Positions 43,107 through 53,696 of a stretch of DNA of 64,000 nt are shown here, piece by piece; the first letter of the stretch is position 1, and each line of letters starts with the position of its first letter. Both the position numbers and the translations under genes were made by a program. The notes under the pieces are model-generated. The model saw nothing but the letters and a program-made list of their open reading frames with translations. It ran no database searches and had not been told where the DNA came from. This DNA comes from Tautonia rosea (lineage in GTDB: Bacteria > Planctomycetota > Planctomycetia > Isosphaerales > Isosphaeraceae), in assembly GCF_012958305.1 (NCBI RefSeq), contig NZ_JABBYO010000002.1, forward strand, positions 310,001 through 374,000, given 5' to 3'.

Positions 43107-43718
43107 TTAGACGAACCATCGGGCGCCGTCCTGACGAACGACTTCGATGGTCGGTCGCGGATCGCCTGAGACGAGGCGGAAGCTGAGCGGAAGGACTTTG
43201 CTGGCGATCGGCTCCGGATCGCTGGGGCTCGAAGTTCCGACGAGAAGGAACTGATCGTCAAGGCGGCGATGGAGTTCGAGCCGCCAGGGGTTGCGATCGA
43301 TGATCAGGGCTTCTCTGACTCCGACCTTGGCGAAAAAGGGGAGCTTGCGGCGGGCTCGGTCGCCGGGGCTGAGGATCTCGATCAGGAAGTCGGGGCCTCC
43401 CAGCCAGTAGGCGCCGCGATCTTCGGCCGGGTTGCCGGGCAGGAAGACGGCGGCGTCGGGGCAGCGGCAGTTCTTCCGCCAGCGGTCGGGGCGGTCGGAG
43501 ATGTTGATCGAGGGAAAAAGCTTGATCCCGTCGATGTGACCGACAGCCGCGATTAGCGTATGAAGCAAATAACCTGCAAGCCACTGATGCTGGATGTCCG
43601 GATCGGGAGACACGACGTAGACTCCATCCCAGACTTCATCCCAGCGGTAGGCGCCGGACTCTTTTCGCCTGCGGATGAGTCGTCGAAACTGATCCCGAGA
43701 AAGAAGCATCTTCGGCAT
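43107..43718 (-). CDS. Uma2-family putative endonuclease (203 aa)
   Basis: This is a PD-(D/E)XK-like fold protein of the Uma2 family, common in planctomycetes and cyanobacteria. Typical elements are YRWDEVWDGVYVVSPDPDIQ, CRCPDAAVFLPG, GGPDFLIEILSPGDR and KLPFFAKVGVREALIIDRNP. The Asp/Glu of PDFLIEI fit the active site. Target is unknown. Start ATG at 43718; the upstream frame continues but lacks a ribosome site. It interrupts an otherwise functionally consistent operon. Confidence 0.87.
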   Translation of the reverse strand: MPKMLLSRDQFRRLIRRRKESGAYRWDEVWDGVYVVSPDPDIQHQWLAGYLLHTLIAAVGHIDGIKLFPSINISDRPDRWRKNCRCPDAAVFLPGNPAEDRGAYWLGGPDFLIEILSPGDRARRKLPFFAKVGVREALIIDRNPWRLELHRRLDDQFLLVGTSSPSDPEPIASKVLPLSFRLVSGDPRPTIEVVRQDGARWFV

Positions 43719-43815
43719 TGCCGGAGGACCTCGATCGAGCAACGGGGTCGACGAAGGGAGGGGGCCACGGGACACCCCTCCCCAACGTTCCCGTTCGATT
43801 GTCGCCGGAGTGGAA

Positions 43816-45117
43816 TCAGGCGAGCAACTCATCGACCACCCGGCCGCCATCGACGATCTCGATCGGTCGATCGCCGGGGGCCATCAGTTCCTTGTCGGCG
43901 ACGATGCCAAGCTGGTTGTAGACGGTCTTGGCCAGGTCTTCGGGGCCGACTGGGTCGCGGTCGGGATCGCTGGCGGTCGCGTTGCTTGCGCCGTGGATGT
44001 AACCTCGTTTGATCCCGCCACCGGCCAGGGCCACACTGAAGACCTTCGGCCAGTGGTCGCGGCCGGCGGTCCGGTTGATCTTCGGCGTGCGGCCGAATTC
44101 GCTGGAGACCATGACCAGAGTACGGTCGAGCAGGCCGGTGCGATCGAGATCGTTGATCAGGGCCGCGAACGCCTGGTCAAAGGCGGGCATGAGGCGCTTC
44201 ATGCTGCGGGTGACCTGATTGTGCATGTCCCAACCGCCGTAGGTCAGGGTGACCATACGGACCCCGGCGGCGACCAGGCGGCGAGCCATGAGCATCCGTT
44301 GTCCGGCCTGGTTCATGCCGTAGGCGTTGCGGACTTCTTCGGGCTCGGCGTTGATATCGAAGGCGGCGCGGGCGTCGGGGGAGCTAATCAGGCTGTAGGC
44401 GCGATCGTAGAACGAGTCCATCGCGGTCAACTCGTCGGATGACTCGCGTTTGCGGAAGTAGTCGTTGACGGCGTCGAGCGCAGAGCGTCGGGTGGCGAAG
44501 CGGGACTCATCGACCCCACCGGGAAGATCAAGATCCTGAACGCGGAACCCCTTGTTGGCCGGGTCGCTGCCGAGTGCAAACGGCGAGAAGGCCGAGCTGA
44601 GGTAGCCGGTGCCGGCGTACTCGTTCGGCATGTTCGGCACGCAAACGTACGGTGGCAGATTATTGCGGGGGCCGTACTCGTGAGAGATGACGCTGCCCAT
44701 GCTTGGGTACTGCAAGGCCGGACTGGGCCGGTACCCGGTGAACATGTTGTGCGTTCCGCGTTCGTGGGCGGCCTCGCCGTGGGTCATCGAACGAATGATG
44801 GTGAGCTTGTTGGCGATCTGGCTGGTCTGCGGGAGCGTTTCGCTGAATCGCTCGCCGGGAAGAGTCGTTTCGATCGAGTTCATCTCACCCCGATACTCGA
44901 TCGGAGCATAGGGCTTCGGGTCGAATGACTCCTGATGCGCGAGGCCCCCCGGCAGGAAGATGTGGATGACCGAATCAGCCTTGGCCTCGATCGGAGCGTA
45001 ATCCTTTTGCTCGGCCCGTGCCTGAATGCGAAACAGATCGGTCAGTGTCAGGCCAAAGCCGCAGGCACCAACCGTCAGAAACCCACGGCGACCGATCGTG
45101 CGGAGCGGAGGGGTCAT
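43816..45117 (-). CDS. DUF1501 protein with Tat-type signal (433 aa)
   Basis: The N-terminus has IGRRGFLTVGACGFGLTL, a twin-arginine signal. The family body has HIFLPGGLAHQESFDPKPYA, HERGTHNMFTGYRPSPALQY and the sulfatase-like VMVSSEFGRTPKINRTAGRD followed by HWPKV. DUF1501 belongs to the alkaline-phosphatase-like superfamily, but activity is untested. AGGAGACGTTTG precedes ATG 45117. It is first in the minus-strand block with DUF1549 and cytochrome proteins, as in many planctomycetes. Confidence 0.94.
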   Translation of the reverse strand: MTPPLRTIGRRGFLTVGACGFGLTLTDLFRIQARAEQKDYAPIEAKADSVIHIFLPGGLAHQESFDPKPYAPIEYRGEMNSIETTLPGERFSETLPQTSQIANKLTIIRSMTHGEAAHERGTHNMFTGYRPSPALQYPSMGSVISHEYGPRNNLPPYVCVPNMPNEYAGTGYLSSAFSPFALGSDPANKGFRVQDLDLPGGVDESRFATRRSALDAVNDYFRKRESSDELTAMDSFYDRAYSLISSPDARAAFDINAEPEEVRNAYGMNQAGQRMLMARRLVAAGVRMVTLTYGGWDMHNQVTRSMKRLMPAFDQAFAALINDLDRTGLLDRTLVMVSSEFGRTPKINRTAGRDHWPKVFSVALAGGGIKRGYIHGASNATASDPDRDPVGPEDLAKTVYNQLGIVADKELMAPGDRPIEIVDGGRVVDELLA

Positions 45118-45847
45118 CAAACGTCTCCTGGAGGGATGAGAGAAAGAGGAGGGATCAACCTCAATTGGCAACCCGGAAACCGTTTCGCTCTCCATCAGCG
45201 GACGGTTTCGGGTGATCGGGCCAAGCGGGAGAAAATCGGGGTGTCAACTCGCAGGAACAATTGAGGCGGGAAAGGAGGGGGACGTCACTTGGTCCAAATG
45301 GTGTTTGGCATCACACAAGGATGTCGGCGATTTGTTTAACAGGCGGTCGATCTGAACATACTGAGAATTACGGGATGGATGCAAGACAACGTTGGGTTTT
45401 TTTGGAACATGATCCGGGATTCGGGGTGTGTGGTGAACAGGGTCATGAACGGAGACCATTATGCCTAGGGGAGATAGAGTCGTTAAAGGCGGATCAAGAG
45501 GATTGTTGTGGTCGGGTTGGAAATTCGGAACCCTCTTTACTGCAGAGGTCTCGGTGCGATGGGCGAGCGACTTCAGGTTGTCGCGGAGTCGCCTCGGACA
45601 ATCCCCCCTCCACAGTCCGGGAGTACCCTGGAGCCCGAATGGCGGGCAGGTTAGAGTCATAGGGAAGAGCGTTTGTGTGTCAGGTGGCACGCCCGCTCAT
45701 TCCACTCTTCTCGCCGTTTGCGCTGGGAGAGGTCTTGAAGATTCCACCACGCCCGACTGGCGAACACGGTGATTGACGAGCGCCTTCGCCTTCGTCTCAG
45801 GACGGAAGCACCTGGAACGTTTCGGAATCTGGAATGGGGGAATGTGG
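45118..45847. other. Divergent intergenic region (about 730 bp)
   Basis: The stretch lies between the minus-strand DUF1501 block and the plus-strand peptidase gene and should hold both promoters. Short frames inside lack ribosome sites. I see no repeat, RNA gene or clear promoter boxes. Confidence 0.45.
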
Positions 45848-47860
45848 ATGCAGGTGGAACGGATCGGCAAGAGTACGGGGCTGGTGGCGATTATTGCACT
45901 TCTTCTTTTGTTGCTTGGGAGGGTCGAAGCCTCAGGGCCGCAGCAAGCCTTCCGGCCACCATCGAGGGCCGGATTACCGCCGGGGGAAGTTGACGTCCAT
46001 TCCTGGGGAAACCCACATCAAATTCGCGTCAGCGCTGTGAAGCTTGTGTTGAACGTCGATTTCGAGACCCGTCAGCTTTCAGGAATCGCGCGACTCTCGC
46101 TCGACCGCGCGCCTGAGTGTCCTGAAGGAGCGGCCTTGTGGCTTGATTCGAACGGGCTTGAGGTCGAGCGCGTTCAGGGGGTTGTAGGGGTCGGTGCCCC
46201 TCTGGTGGATCTACCCTTCGATCTGGTAACGGCCGAGGTGCCGGAAGCGGAACGAACCCTCTTTCCCCTAGGAAATCGCTCGGACGGGATGCCGATTCAC
46301 GGGGTGCCGTTGGTGGTGCAGGTGCGGGACCTCCTCGAAGTTATTGTGACCTACCGAACCGATCCAGCGGCCTCGGCCTTACAGTGGCTCGACCCCGAGC
46401 AGACAGCCGGAGGGAATCATCCGTTTCTTTTCTCTCAAAGTCAGGCGATTCACGCGAGATCGTGGATCCCGCTCCAGGATTCCCCGGGCGTTCGCGTGCG
46501 TTACAATGCGCAGATCCAGGTTAAACAGCCGAACCTCAAGGCCGTGATGAGCGCCCTTGGCAATTTTGGCACGTCAACGAAACCGCCGGCTGGAACAGAA
46601 ACGGAGCCGCGTTTCGAGTTCTCGATGCCGAGGCCGATTCCTCCCTATCTAATCGCCTTGGCGGTGGGCGACCTGGAGTTCCGTCCGCTCGGAGATCGCT
46701 CAGGAGTTTATGCCGAACCATCCTTGATTGAGGCCGCCGCCTTCGAGTTTGCCGACACCGAGGCGATGATCGAGACGACCGAGCAACGCTTCGGTCCGTA
46801 TCGTTGGGGCCGATATGACCTGCTTGTCTTACCCCCAAGCTTTCCGTACGGCGGGATGGAGAACCCGCTTTTGACGTTCGCCACACCGACCATCCTTGCG
46901 GGCGATCGCTCGCTCGTCTCGTTGGTCGCGCACGAACTGGCGCATTCGTGGTCGGGAAATCTCGTGACCAACGCCACCTGGGATGACTTCTGGCTCAACG
47001 AGGGGTTCACGTCCTACATCGAGCGGCGGATCGTCGAGGACGTGTACGGGCCGGATCTCGCGACGATGGAAGACGTGCTCGCCCTGGCCGGGCTTCGGGA
47101 GACCCTCAACGAACTGGACGAACGCGATCAGGTTCTCAACATCGACCTCTGGGGCCGAGACCCGGACGACAACGTAACCTCTGTGCCGTACGACAAGGGG
47201 GCCTTGTTTCTCAAAACCCTGGAACAGGCGTTCGGGAGGGATCGCTTCGATTCGTTTCTCCGTGATTACTTCGATCACTTTGCGTTTCAGAGCATCACGG
47301 CGGAGGAGTTCGAAGCTTACCTGATGGAGCATCTTATTGCCGAGGAGCCGGAAGCGGCCGAACAGATCGACCTCCGCTCCTGGCTCGACGCTCCCGGCTT
47401 GCCACCGATCGAGGAACCGAACTCCGATCGGCTCGCCGCGGTTGATCAACAGGTGCAGTTGTGGCTTGAGGGCGAGGTCGACGCAGATCGGATGGAAACA
47501 GACGACTGGTCGACTCAGGAGTGGCTGCACTTCCTGGGCTCCTTGCCCAACGATCTGGCCGTCGATCGTGTGGCCGAACTGGACCGGGCGTTGATGCTCA
47601 CGCAGCGAGAGAATGCCGAGATCGCCTGCAAGTGGCTCGAACTGGCGATTCGGACGGGCTACGGTGAGGCCGACGCGCGGCTCGATCGCTTTTTGACAAC
47701 CATTGGTCGTCGCAAGTTTCTGATGCCTCTGTATGGGGCGTTGGTCGACTCAGGCGAGATCGACCGGGCTCGGGTCATCTACGCGATGGCCCGAGCGAAG
47801 TACCACCCGATCGCCGTCGAGTCGATCGACCGATTGCTCGGAGCGCCGGACGATCAGTGA
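45848..47860 (+). CDS. M1-family (leukotriene A4 hydrolase-like) metallopeptidase, exported (670 aa)
   Basis: The N-terminus has a membrane-like signal (STGLVAIIALLLLLLGRVEA). The beta-rich N-domain is followed by the substrate motif YGGMENP (335-339 for GGMEN), zinc site HELAHSW (HExxH, 362-366) and the third ligand Glu in WLNEGFTSY (E385). The C-terminal helical domain follows (LNIDLWGRDPDDN, VPYDKGALFLKTLEQAFG). It should trim N-terminal residues from peptides outside the cytoplasm. Start ATG 45848 or 45842. Confidence 0.91.
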   Translation: MQVERIGKSTGLVAIIALLLLLLGRVEASGPQQAFRPPSRAGLPPGEVDVHSWGNPHQIRVSAVKLVLNVDFETRQLSGIARLSLDRAPECPEGAALWLDSNGLEVERVQGVVGVGAPLVDLPFDLVTAEVPEAERTLFPLGNRSDGMPIHGVPLVVQVRDLLEVIVTYRTDPAASALQWLDPEQTAGGNHPFLFSQSQAIHARSWIPLQDSPGVRVRYNAQIQVKQPNLKAVMSALGNFGTSTKPPAGTETEPRFEFSMPRPIPPYLIALAVGDLEFRPLGDRSGVYAEPSLIEAAAFEFADTEAMIETTEQRFGPYRWGRYDLLVLPPSFPYGGMENPLLTFATPTILAGDRSLVSLVAHELAHSWSGNLVTNATWDDFWLNEGFTSYIERRIVEDVYGPDLATMEDVLALAGLRETLNELDERDQVLNIDLWGRDPDDNVTSVPYDKGALFLKTLEQAFGRDRFDSFLRDYFDHFAFQSITAEEFEAYLMEHLIAEEPEAAEQIDLRSWLDAPGLPPIEEPNSDRLAAVDQQVQLWLEGEVDADRMETDDWSTQEWLHFLGSLPNDLAVDRVAELDRALMLTQRENAEIACKWLELAIRTGYGEADARLDRFLTTIGRRKFLMPLYGALVDSGEIDRARVIYAMARAKYHPIAVESIDRLLGAPDDQ

Positions 47861-47907
47861 TCGTACCGGTCTCGATTGCAACACGTTTCTCCAACGGTAG
47901 CTCTCCC

Positions 47908-48936
47908 ATGCCTGATCCCATTCTTCCCGCAACGGTGATCGGGAGCTGGTCGTTCCCTGGCTGGTACGAGGCGATCATCGCCGACATCGCGTCGCGTCCC
48001 GAGCGTTATGGCCCGCTCGACCGCGAGGAAGCGGTCCGAGACGCAGTGCGCGTCGTCGTCGACGACCAGCTTCGCGCGGGCCTCGACCGAATCACTGATG
48101 GCGAGGTGCAACGGGTCGACTTTAACCTCGGGTTTTATGATTTCCTCGAAGGGATCGACCCCTTGCCGACGGCCCGGCTCTGGGGGGCACCAGCGCACGA
48201 CCAGCGGAGCAAATACCGCTGTGTCGCGCCCGTGGCCGCCCCAAAGGGGCTTGGCACGGTTGAGGAACTTCGCCGCTTCCGACGGGTTACTGATGCCCCC
48301 ACGAAGATGCCCGTGCCCGGCCCATTTACCCTGGCGGGATGCATCAATGGGGGATCGGTTTATCCCGATCGGATAAGCGTGACGGAGGCCCTTGTGCCGA
48401 TCGTCAACGCCGAGCTAAAGGCCTTGGTCGCCGAGGGAGTCGATTTTCTTCAGCTTGATGAACCGAGCTTCGCCTGCCACCCGGACAGCCCGGAGGTCTT
48501 CCTCGACATTGTAGAGAGGACTGTCGAAGGGGTTGATGCGTACATCAGCATGCACATGTGCTTCGGGAACTATCGGGCAAGGGCCGTTGGCTGGCGATCC
48601 TATCGGCCGCTTTTTCCTCATATTGGTTCGGCGAAGGTCAACCAACTCGCGATGGAGTTCGCCAGTCGGGAGATGGCCGAGATTGAGCTGCTGGCCGAGT
48701 TGCCGGAGTCGATGGACGTGGCGGTCGGATTGGTGGATGTCAAAAATACGTGGGTCGAGCCGGCGGAGTTGGTGGCGGATCGGTTGCGGACGGTTTTGAA
48801 GCATGTCGATGCGTCTCGCGTCTCAATCACTCCGGATTGCGGTTTTTCACAAACGGCCAGACATGTGGCGGTGGGCAAGGCGAAGGCGATGGTGGAAGGG
48901 GTTCGCCTTGTTCGTCGCGAACTGGGCAAGGATTGA
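47908..48936 (+). CDS. MetE-C-terminal-like methyltransferase (342 aa)
   Basis: The fold is the catalytic half of cobalamin-independent methionine synthase: ATVIGSWSFPGWYEA, DRITDGEVQRVDF, VPGPFTLAGC, FLQLDEPSFACHPD. Zinc ligands are visible as H and C in MHMCFGNYR and C in ITPDCGFSQT. It lacks the N-terminal half of true MetE, so it may use another methyl donor or act on another thiol. I chose ATG at 47908; an in-frame GTG overlaps the peptidase stop. Confidence 0.86.
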   Translation: MPDPILPATVIGSWSFPGWYEAIIADIASRPERYGPLDREEAVRDAVRVVVDDQLRAGLDRITDGEVQRVDFNLGFYDFLEGIDPLPTARLWGAPAHDQRSKYRCVAPVAAPKGLGTVEELRRFRRVTDAPTKMPVPGPFTLAGCINGGSVYPDRISVTEALVPIVNAELKALVAEGVDFLQLDEPSFACHPDSPEVFLDIVERTVEGVDAYISMHMCFGNYRARAVGWRSYRPLFPHIGSAKVNQLAMEFASREMAEIELLAELPESMDVAVGLVDVKNTWVEPAELVADRLRTVLKHVDASRVSITPDCGFSQTARHVAVGKAKAMVEGVRLVRRELGKD

Positions 48937-48980
48937 GTGCTCGAAGGGACGGTCTGCCCGACGAGATGGGGCAAGCGAGC

Positions 48981-49841
48981 ATGTTTATGTCAGACCTGAT
49001 TCAGCCGAAGAAAAAGGGGGCCGAACTGGCCGCCGAGATCCGGGAAACGATGCCCGAGCCGGGGACGCTGGCCGTCTGGTGGCTTGGGCAAAGCGGGTTT
49101 CTGTACAAGTCTCGGTTTGGGACCCTGGTGATCGACCCATACCTGTCCGAGTCGTTGACTGAGAAGTATGCGAACACCGAGAAGCCGCACATCCGGATGA
49201 CCGAGTGTCCGATCCGAGGGAATGAGCTTCCGGGCGTTGACCTTGTGCTGGCGAGCCACAAGCACACGGATCACATTGACGGCGCGACCCTCTCTCCCTT
49301 GCTCGGTGCCAATCCGGAGGCGGAACTCTGCGTCCCTGAAGCGCTCATCCACCACTGTGAGAAGCTGGGACTGCCGAGCAAGCGACTGGTCGGGCTGGAC
49401 AACGGTTGGGAGTACGAACGGGCTGGGTTCAAGGTGCGTGCCTTACCTTCGGCTCACATGGCATTGGACATCGATACATCGGGACTTTGCCTGTATCTCG
49501 GGTTCGTGGTCGAAGTCGACGGGCTGAGGTTTTACCACAGCGGGGATAGCGTGGTTTACGATGGCCTGGTTCAGAACCTCGGGCCGGGGCCGTTCGATGC
49601 GTTCTTTCTGCCGATCAACGGCTGGGATCCGCGCCGGAAGGTGGCGGGGAACATGTCGGCCGAGGAGGCGGTCGAACTGGCGAACGTCTGCCGACCGCGG
49701 TTTCTGGTGCCTCATCATTACGATATGTTTACATTCAATACTGTTCATATCAGTACGTTTCAAGAGGCGGCGAAGGGGCTGACCGCAGGGGTCGAGCCCG
49801 TGGTGAGGCGTTGCGGCGAGCGCTGGGAGATGATGACGTGA
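48981..49841 (+). CDS. MBL-fold metal-dependent hydrolase, UlaG-like (286 aa)
   Basis: A beta-lactamase-fold hydrolase: [20 protein letters not shown], the metal motif [10 protein letters not shown] (HxHxDH), [21 protein letters not shown] and [10 protein letters not shown]. UlaG hydrolyses L-ascorbate-6-phosphate; a sugar-lactonase role would fit the xylulokinase that follows. Alternative starts are ATG 48966 and 48987. The stop overlaps the xylB start by 4 bp. Confidence 0.85.
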   Translation: MFMSDLIQPKKKGAELAAEIRETMPEPGTLAVWWLGQSGFLYKSRFGTLVIDPYLSESLTEKYANTEKPHIRMTECPIRGNELPGVDLVLASHKHTDHIDGATLSPLLGANPEAELCVPEALIHHCEKLGLPSKRLVGLDNGWEYERAGFKVRALPSAHMALDIDTSGLCLYLGFVVEVDGLRFYHSGDSVVYDGLVQNLGPGPFDAFFLPINGWDPRRKVAGNMSAEEAVELANVCRPRFLVPHHYDMFTFNTVHISTFQEAAKGLTAGVEPVVRRCGERWEMMT

Positions 49842-51376
49842 GCGTCACCTTGGGGATCGATATCGGCACCTCGGGCACGAAGACCCTTGCCGTTCGAGAG
49901 TCGGGAGAGATTCTCGCAAGTGCCTCGGCCGAGTATCCGTGCAGCTATCCGAAGCCGGGCTGGTCAGAGCAGGACCCGAGCCTCTGGTGGAACGCGACGA
50001 TCGCAACCGTCCGCGAGGTCCTGGCGAAGGGACATCTGAAACCTGAGGAGATTTCGGGGATCGGCCTGAGCGGCCAGATGCACGGCTCGGTGTTTCTCGA
50101 TGAGCAAGGAGAGGTCGTCCGGCCCGCCTTGCTCTGGAACGATCAGCGGACCGGGGCTGAGTGCGCCGAGATCGAGGCAATAGCCGGGGGCCGCGAGGCG
50201 CTCGTTCGAATGGTCGCCAACCGGGCCTTAACTGGATTTACCGCGCCGAAGCTCCTGTGGGTTCGGACTCACGAGCCGAAGCAGTGGGATCGGGTTCGCA
50301 CGGTCTTGCTGCCGAAGGATTACATTCGCTACAAGCTCTCGGGCACGTTTGCCACCGAGGTGAGCGATGCCTCGGGCACCCTTTTACTCGACGTGGCGAA
50401 CCGGAAGTGGAGCGATGAACTGCTCGCGAAGCTCGACCTCGATCGTTCGCTGCTGCCGGACTGTTTCGAGAGCTTTGAAGTCTCGGCGCAGGTGAGTGCG
50501 AAGGGAGCCGAGACCACGGGCTTGAAGCCAGGGACGCCCATCGTTGGGGGCGGGGGCGATCAACCGGCCGGTGCGGTCGGCAACGGGATTGTCCGGTCGG
50601 GAGCGGTCTCGGCCACGATGGGGACCTCGGGCGTCGTCTTCTGCCATACGGACGAGCCTGGTTTTGATCCCGAAGGACGTCTTCAGCGCGGTTGCCATGC
50701 GGTCCCGGGGGCCTGGCATGTGATGGGTGTGGTGCTGGCGGCTGGCGGGGCCTTGCAGTGGTTCCGCAACGAGTTGGGCAAGGCGGAAGTGCTTGCCGCG
50801 AAGGAGCAGGGAGTCGACCCTTACTTCCTCTTAACGGATGAAGCGGCGACTGTTGGCCCCGGCGCGGAGGGCCTCTTCTTCTTGCCTTACCTGACCGGTG
50901 AGCGGACGCCCCACTTCGACCCTCACGCCCGGGGGGGGTGGATTGGCCTGACGGTCCGACACGGTCGCGCCCACATGATCCGGTCGGTCATGGAAGGGGC
51001 GACCTACGCCATGCGCGACAGCCTGGAACTGATCCGGGAGATGGGGGCGGCGATCACTCAGATCCGTGTCTCGGGCGGAGGCGCCCGCAACGCCCTTTGG
51101 AAGCAGATTCAGGCCGATATCTACGGTCAAGACGTATGCACGATCAACGCGAGCGAGGGGCCGGCCTTTGGGGTGGCCTTGCTGGCCATGGTCGGGACAG
51201 GAACCTATTCGTCGGTCGCCGAGGCGTGTGACGCAACGATCCAGGTGGTCGAGACGACCCCCGTCGATCCCTCGACGAAGGGGTTATACGACATGTCTTA
51301 TCCGATTTATCGAGGGCTCTATGGCGATTTGAAGGGTCGCTTCACTGCGATGGATGCCCTGGTCCGGGGTGCCTGA
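49838..51376 (+). CDS. xylB: Xylulokinase (512 aa)
   Basis: FGGY-family sugar kinase that phosphorylates D-xylulose for the pentose phosphate pathway. Seen are [20 protein letters not shown] (phosphate 1), [15 protein letters not shown] and ALLWNDQRT of xylulokinases, [17 protein letters not shown] (phosphate 2) and [20 protein letters not shown] (adenosine). GTG start at 49838 overlaps the preceding stop (GTGA) with GGAGATG upstream. Length is normal. Confidence 0.94.
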   Translation: MSVTLGIDIGTSGTKTLAVRESGEILASASAEYPCSYPKPGWSEQDPSLWWNATIATVREVLAKGHLKPEEISGIGLSGQMHGSVFLDEQGEVVRPALLWNDQRTGAECAEIEAIAGGREALVRMVANRALTGFTAPKLLWVRTHEPKQWDRVRTVLLPKDYIRYKLSGTFATEVSDASGTLLLDVANRKWSDELLAKLDLDRSLLPDCFESFEVSAQVSAKGAETTGLKPGTPIVGGGGDQPAGAVGNGIVRSGAVSATMGTSGVVFCHTDEPGFDPEGRLQRGCHAVPGAWHVMGVVLAAGGALQWFRNELGKAEVLAAKEQGVDPYFLLTDEAATVGPGAEGLFFLPYLTGERTPHFDPHARGGWIGLTVRHGRAHMIRSVMEGATYAMRDSLELIREMGAAITQIRVSGGGARNALWKQIQADIYGQDVCTINASEGPAFGVALLAMVGTGTYSSVAEACDATIQVVETTPVDPSTKGLYDMSYPIYRGLYGDLKGRFTAMDALVRGA

Positions 51377-51399
51377 CCCCTTCGCCCCGGAGTTCCGCA

Positions 51400-53547
51400 A
51401 TGCCTCGCCGAAAGCCTCCCGCCAACCCCCGGTCCCGAACATCAACCGGGGGAAGTCCGTCCCCGGTACCGTCGTCTTCAATGCCCGAGGCAGGAGGGTC
51501 GCGGCCGATCCTCACGCGGTCGAGGCTCATCCTGATCGTCGGCTTGCTGCTGATGATCCAGTGGTCTTTGGCGGTGATCAGCCTGCTCGGGAAGACACCC
51601 ACGGTGGATGAGGTCGTTCATCTTCCCGCAGGGGTGACGTACTGGGAGATGGGGACCTTTCGGCTCTACCCGCATAATCCGCCGTTGATCAAGCTGATCG
51701 CGGCCCTGCCGGTGCTTCAAGCTGGGCCAGAGACGGAACCACTCTACCGAGAAGCCCGCTGGGGATGGCCCGACGCGAACAAGGCGGCGTTCGCTCATGG
51801 CTTCATGCTCCTCAACGCCCCACGACTGTTTGAGCTGATGGCGCCAGCCCGGTTGATGATGCCGATCTTCGCAGTGATCGGTGGGCTGGTGATCTTCGAT
51901 TGGTCGCGGAGGCTATGGGGGGCATGGGGAGGCCTGATCAGCCTAACTCTCTGGACCTTCTGTCCGAATATTCTGGCGCATTCGCAAGTGATCACCACCG
52001 ATGTGGGAGCCACAGTCATTGGCTTCTCCGCGACGTATGCGTTCTGGCATTTCTTGAAGCGTCCGAACTGGCTATTCACGATCGTGGCTGGGCTGCTGCT
52101 CGGGATCGCACAACTGACAAAGTTCAGCCTGATCTTGCTGTACGGACTCTGGCCGTTGCTCTGGCTGGTTCAGGAAGTGGCACATGGGGAACGCAAGGGG
52201 CGATGGCGCCGGGTTAGCCAATCGGTGGGGCAGGGGTTGACCATGGTCGCCTTGAGCGTCCTTGTCATCAACATCGGCTATGGATTTGAAGGGACCGGGA
52301 AGAAGCTGGGGGATTTTGCGTTCACCTGCAAGACACTCACGACCGATCGTGACCCACCTCGGCCGCTGTTTCGGAACGATCCGACGCGACAGGGGCCTGA
52401 GCTGAAGGCAGGAGTGCTCCAGTTCCGCGAGAATCGGTTCCGGGGAACCATCCTCGAATCGTTGCCGGTGCCGCTTCCTGAGTATTATGTCTCTGGCTTC
52501 GACGACCAGAAGCTCGAAGCCGAAGGCGTTCCCATCCGCGCGATGATGTTTGCCGACGACTGGAGAAATGCCTCGATCCCCCCGGATGCCATCTCTGGAT
52601 ACCCCGTCTTCCTCGACGGTGAGCTGAGCAACGAGAGCTGGTGGTACTACTACCTGATGACCCTCGTTTACAAGGTGCCCGAAGGGACGTGGGTGTTGAT
52701 GATGCTGACGATCGCCGTCATTCCGATGGCGGAGCGGAGTCGGGCCAGGGCAGTGGACGAGTCCAGCATCTGGATCGTCCCGGCGGTGGTCCTGGTGGTG
52801 ATGAGCTTCGGGACGAACATCGCGATCGGATTAAGGTACGTGTTGCCGATCTTCCCGTATCTCTTTCTCGGGGCCGGACGGCTCGCGCCTTGGGCCTCAG
52901 GACTTCAACGAACGACCAGGAAAGGAGCGATCGCGGTCGTGAGTGCCGCACTGCTGGCGACCGCATCGGCGTCCTTAATGATTCACCCGCACTATCTTGC
53001 CTATTTCAACTGGGTGTCGGGGGGGGCGAAGCGGGGATCGGAGCATCTGATCGACAGCAATCTCGATTGGGGCCAGGATCTGAATGGCTTGCACGAGTGG
53101 CTTCAAGTGAATGCGCCGGGAGAGCGGGTGGGCATCGCCTATTTCGGGCAGATCAACCCAGAGATCTTCAACATTCGGGCCCAGATCAATGATCCGTCGA
53201 TTGGATCGGCAAGGCCACTGGATTGGTTCCTGCCGTCGGTGCTTCCCGGGACGCTTCCTGAGCGACCAGAGCAGGATGCCGGCCCGCCGAAACCGGGGCT
53301 TTATGCCGTCAGCACGTCGTTGATGCGAGGCTTGCCGTGGAGGGTGTATGCGCCTGATCGGTGGGCGCCAATGTCGGCCCGAGGAGGGGCCTTCAGTTAC
53401 TTCGAGCCGCTTGAGCCGCTTGGCCACATTGGCTACTCAATCTTGCTTTATCGCATTGACGAGGCGGATGTTGCTCGCATGGCCCAACGGTGGCAATCGG
53501 CACCGGTTGAGCCGGGCGTACCGCCGATCGAGCCGTCATCCGACTGA
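51400..53547 (+). CDS. ArnT/PMT-like membrane glycosyltransferase (715 aa)
   Basis: A polytopic protein with about ten hydrophobic segments. The first loop carries TPTVDEVVHLPAGVTYW, the acidic motif of lipid-phosphate-sugar glycosyltransferases (GT39/GT83), and FRLYPHNPPLIKLIAALPVL. A large soluble C-terminal domain follows (IDSNLDWGQDLNGLHEWL). It probably transfers sugar from a polyprenyl carrier outside the membrane; acceptor unknown. GGAG lies eight bases before ATG 51400. The first 35 residues are Pro/Ser-rich. Confidence 0.82.
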   Translation: MPRRKPPANPRSRTSTGGSPSPVPSSSMPEAGGSRPILTRSRLILIVGLLLMIQWSLAVISLLGKTPTVDEVVHLPAGVTYWEMGTFRLYPHNPPLIKLIAALPVLQAGPETEPLYREARWGWPDANKAAFAHGFMLLNAPRLFELMAPARLMMPIFAVIGGLVIFDWSRRLWGAWGGLISLTLWTFCPNILAHSQVITTDVGATVIGFSATYAFWHFLKRPNWLFTIVAGLLLGIAQLTKFSLILLYGLWPLLWLVQEVAHGERKGRWRRVSQSVGQGLTMVALSVLVINIGYGFEGTGKKLGDFAFTCKTLTTDRDPPRPLFRNDPTRQGPELKAGVLQFRENRFRGTILESLPVPLPEYYVSGFDDQKLEAEGVPIRAMMFADDWRNASIPPDAISGYPVFLDGELSNESWWYYYLMTLVYKVPEGTWVLMMLTIAVIPMAERSRARAVDESSIWIVPAVVLVVMSFGTNIAIGLRYVLPIFPYLFLGAGRLAPWASGLQRTTRKGAIAVVSAALLATASASLMIHPHYLAYFNWVSGGAKRGSEHLIDSNLDWGQDLNGLHEWLQVNAPGERVGIAYFGQINPEIFNIRAQINDPSIGSARPLDWFLPSVLPGTLPERPEQDAGPPKPGLYAVSTSLMRGLPWRVYAPDRWAPMSARGGAFSYFEPLEPLGHIGYSILLYRIDEADVARMAQRWQSAPVEPGVPPIEPSSD

Positions 53548-53696
53548 AGGTGCTTGCGTCGGTCGATCGCGGGGTTTACAACCGAAGGCCTTATCTGCCA
53601 TCGACGACGCGAGGCACCACCGACCGCTTTGAGCACCAGGGCCGGCGATGGTCGATTTTCGCCGCGCGATGGCCTTTGTTGGAGAGTGCGATTTCC

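Noticed and set aside
45244-45772. Short frames in the region before the M1 peptidase
   Set aside because: No ribosome sites, no family features, and composition typical of intergenic DNA.
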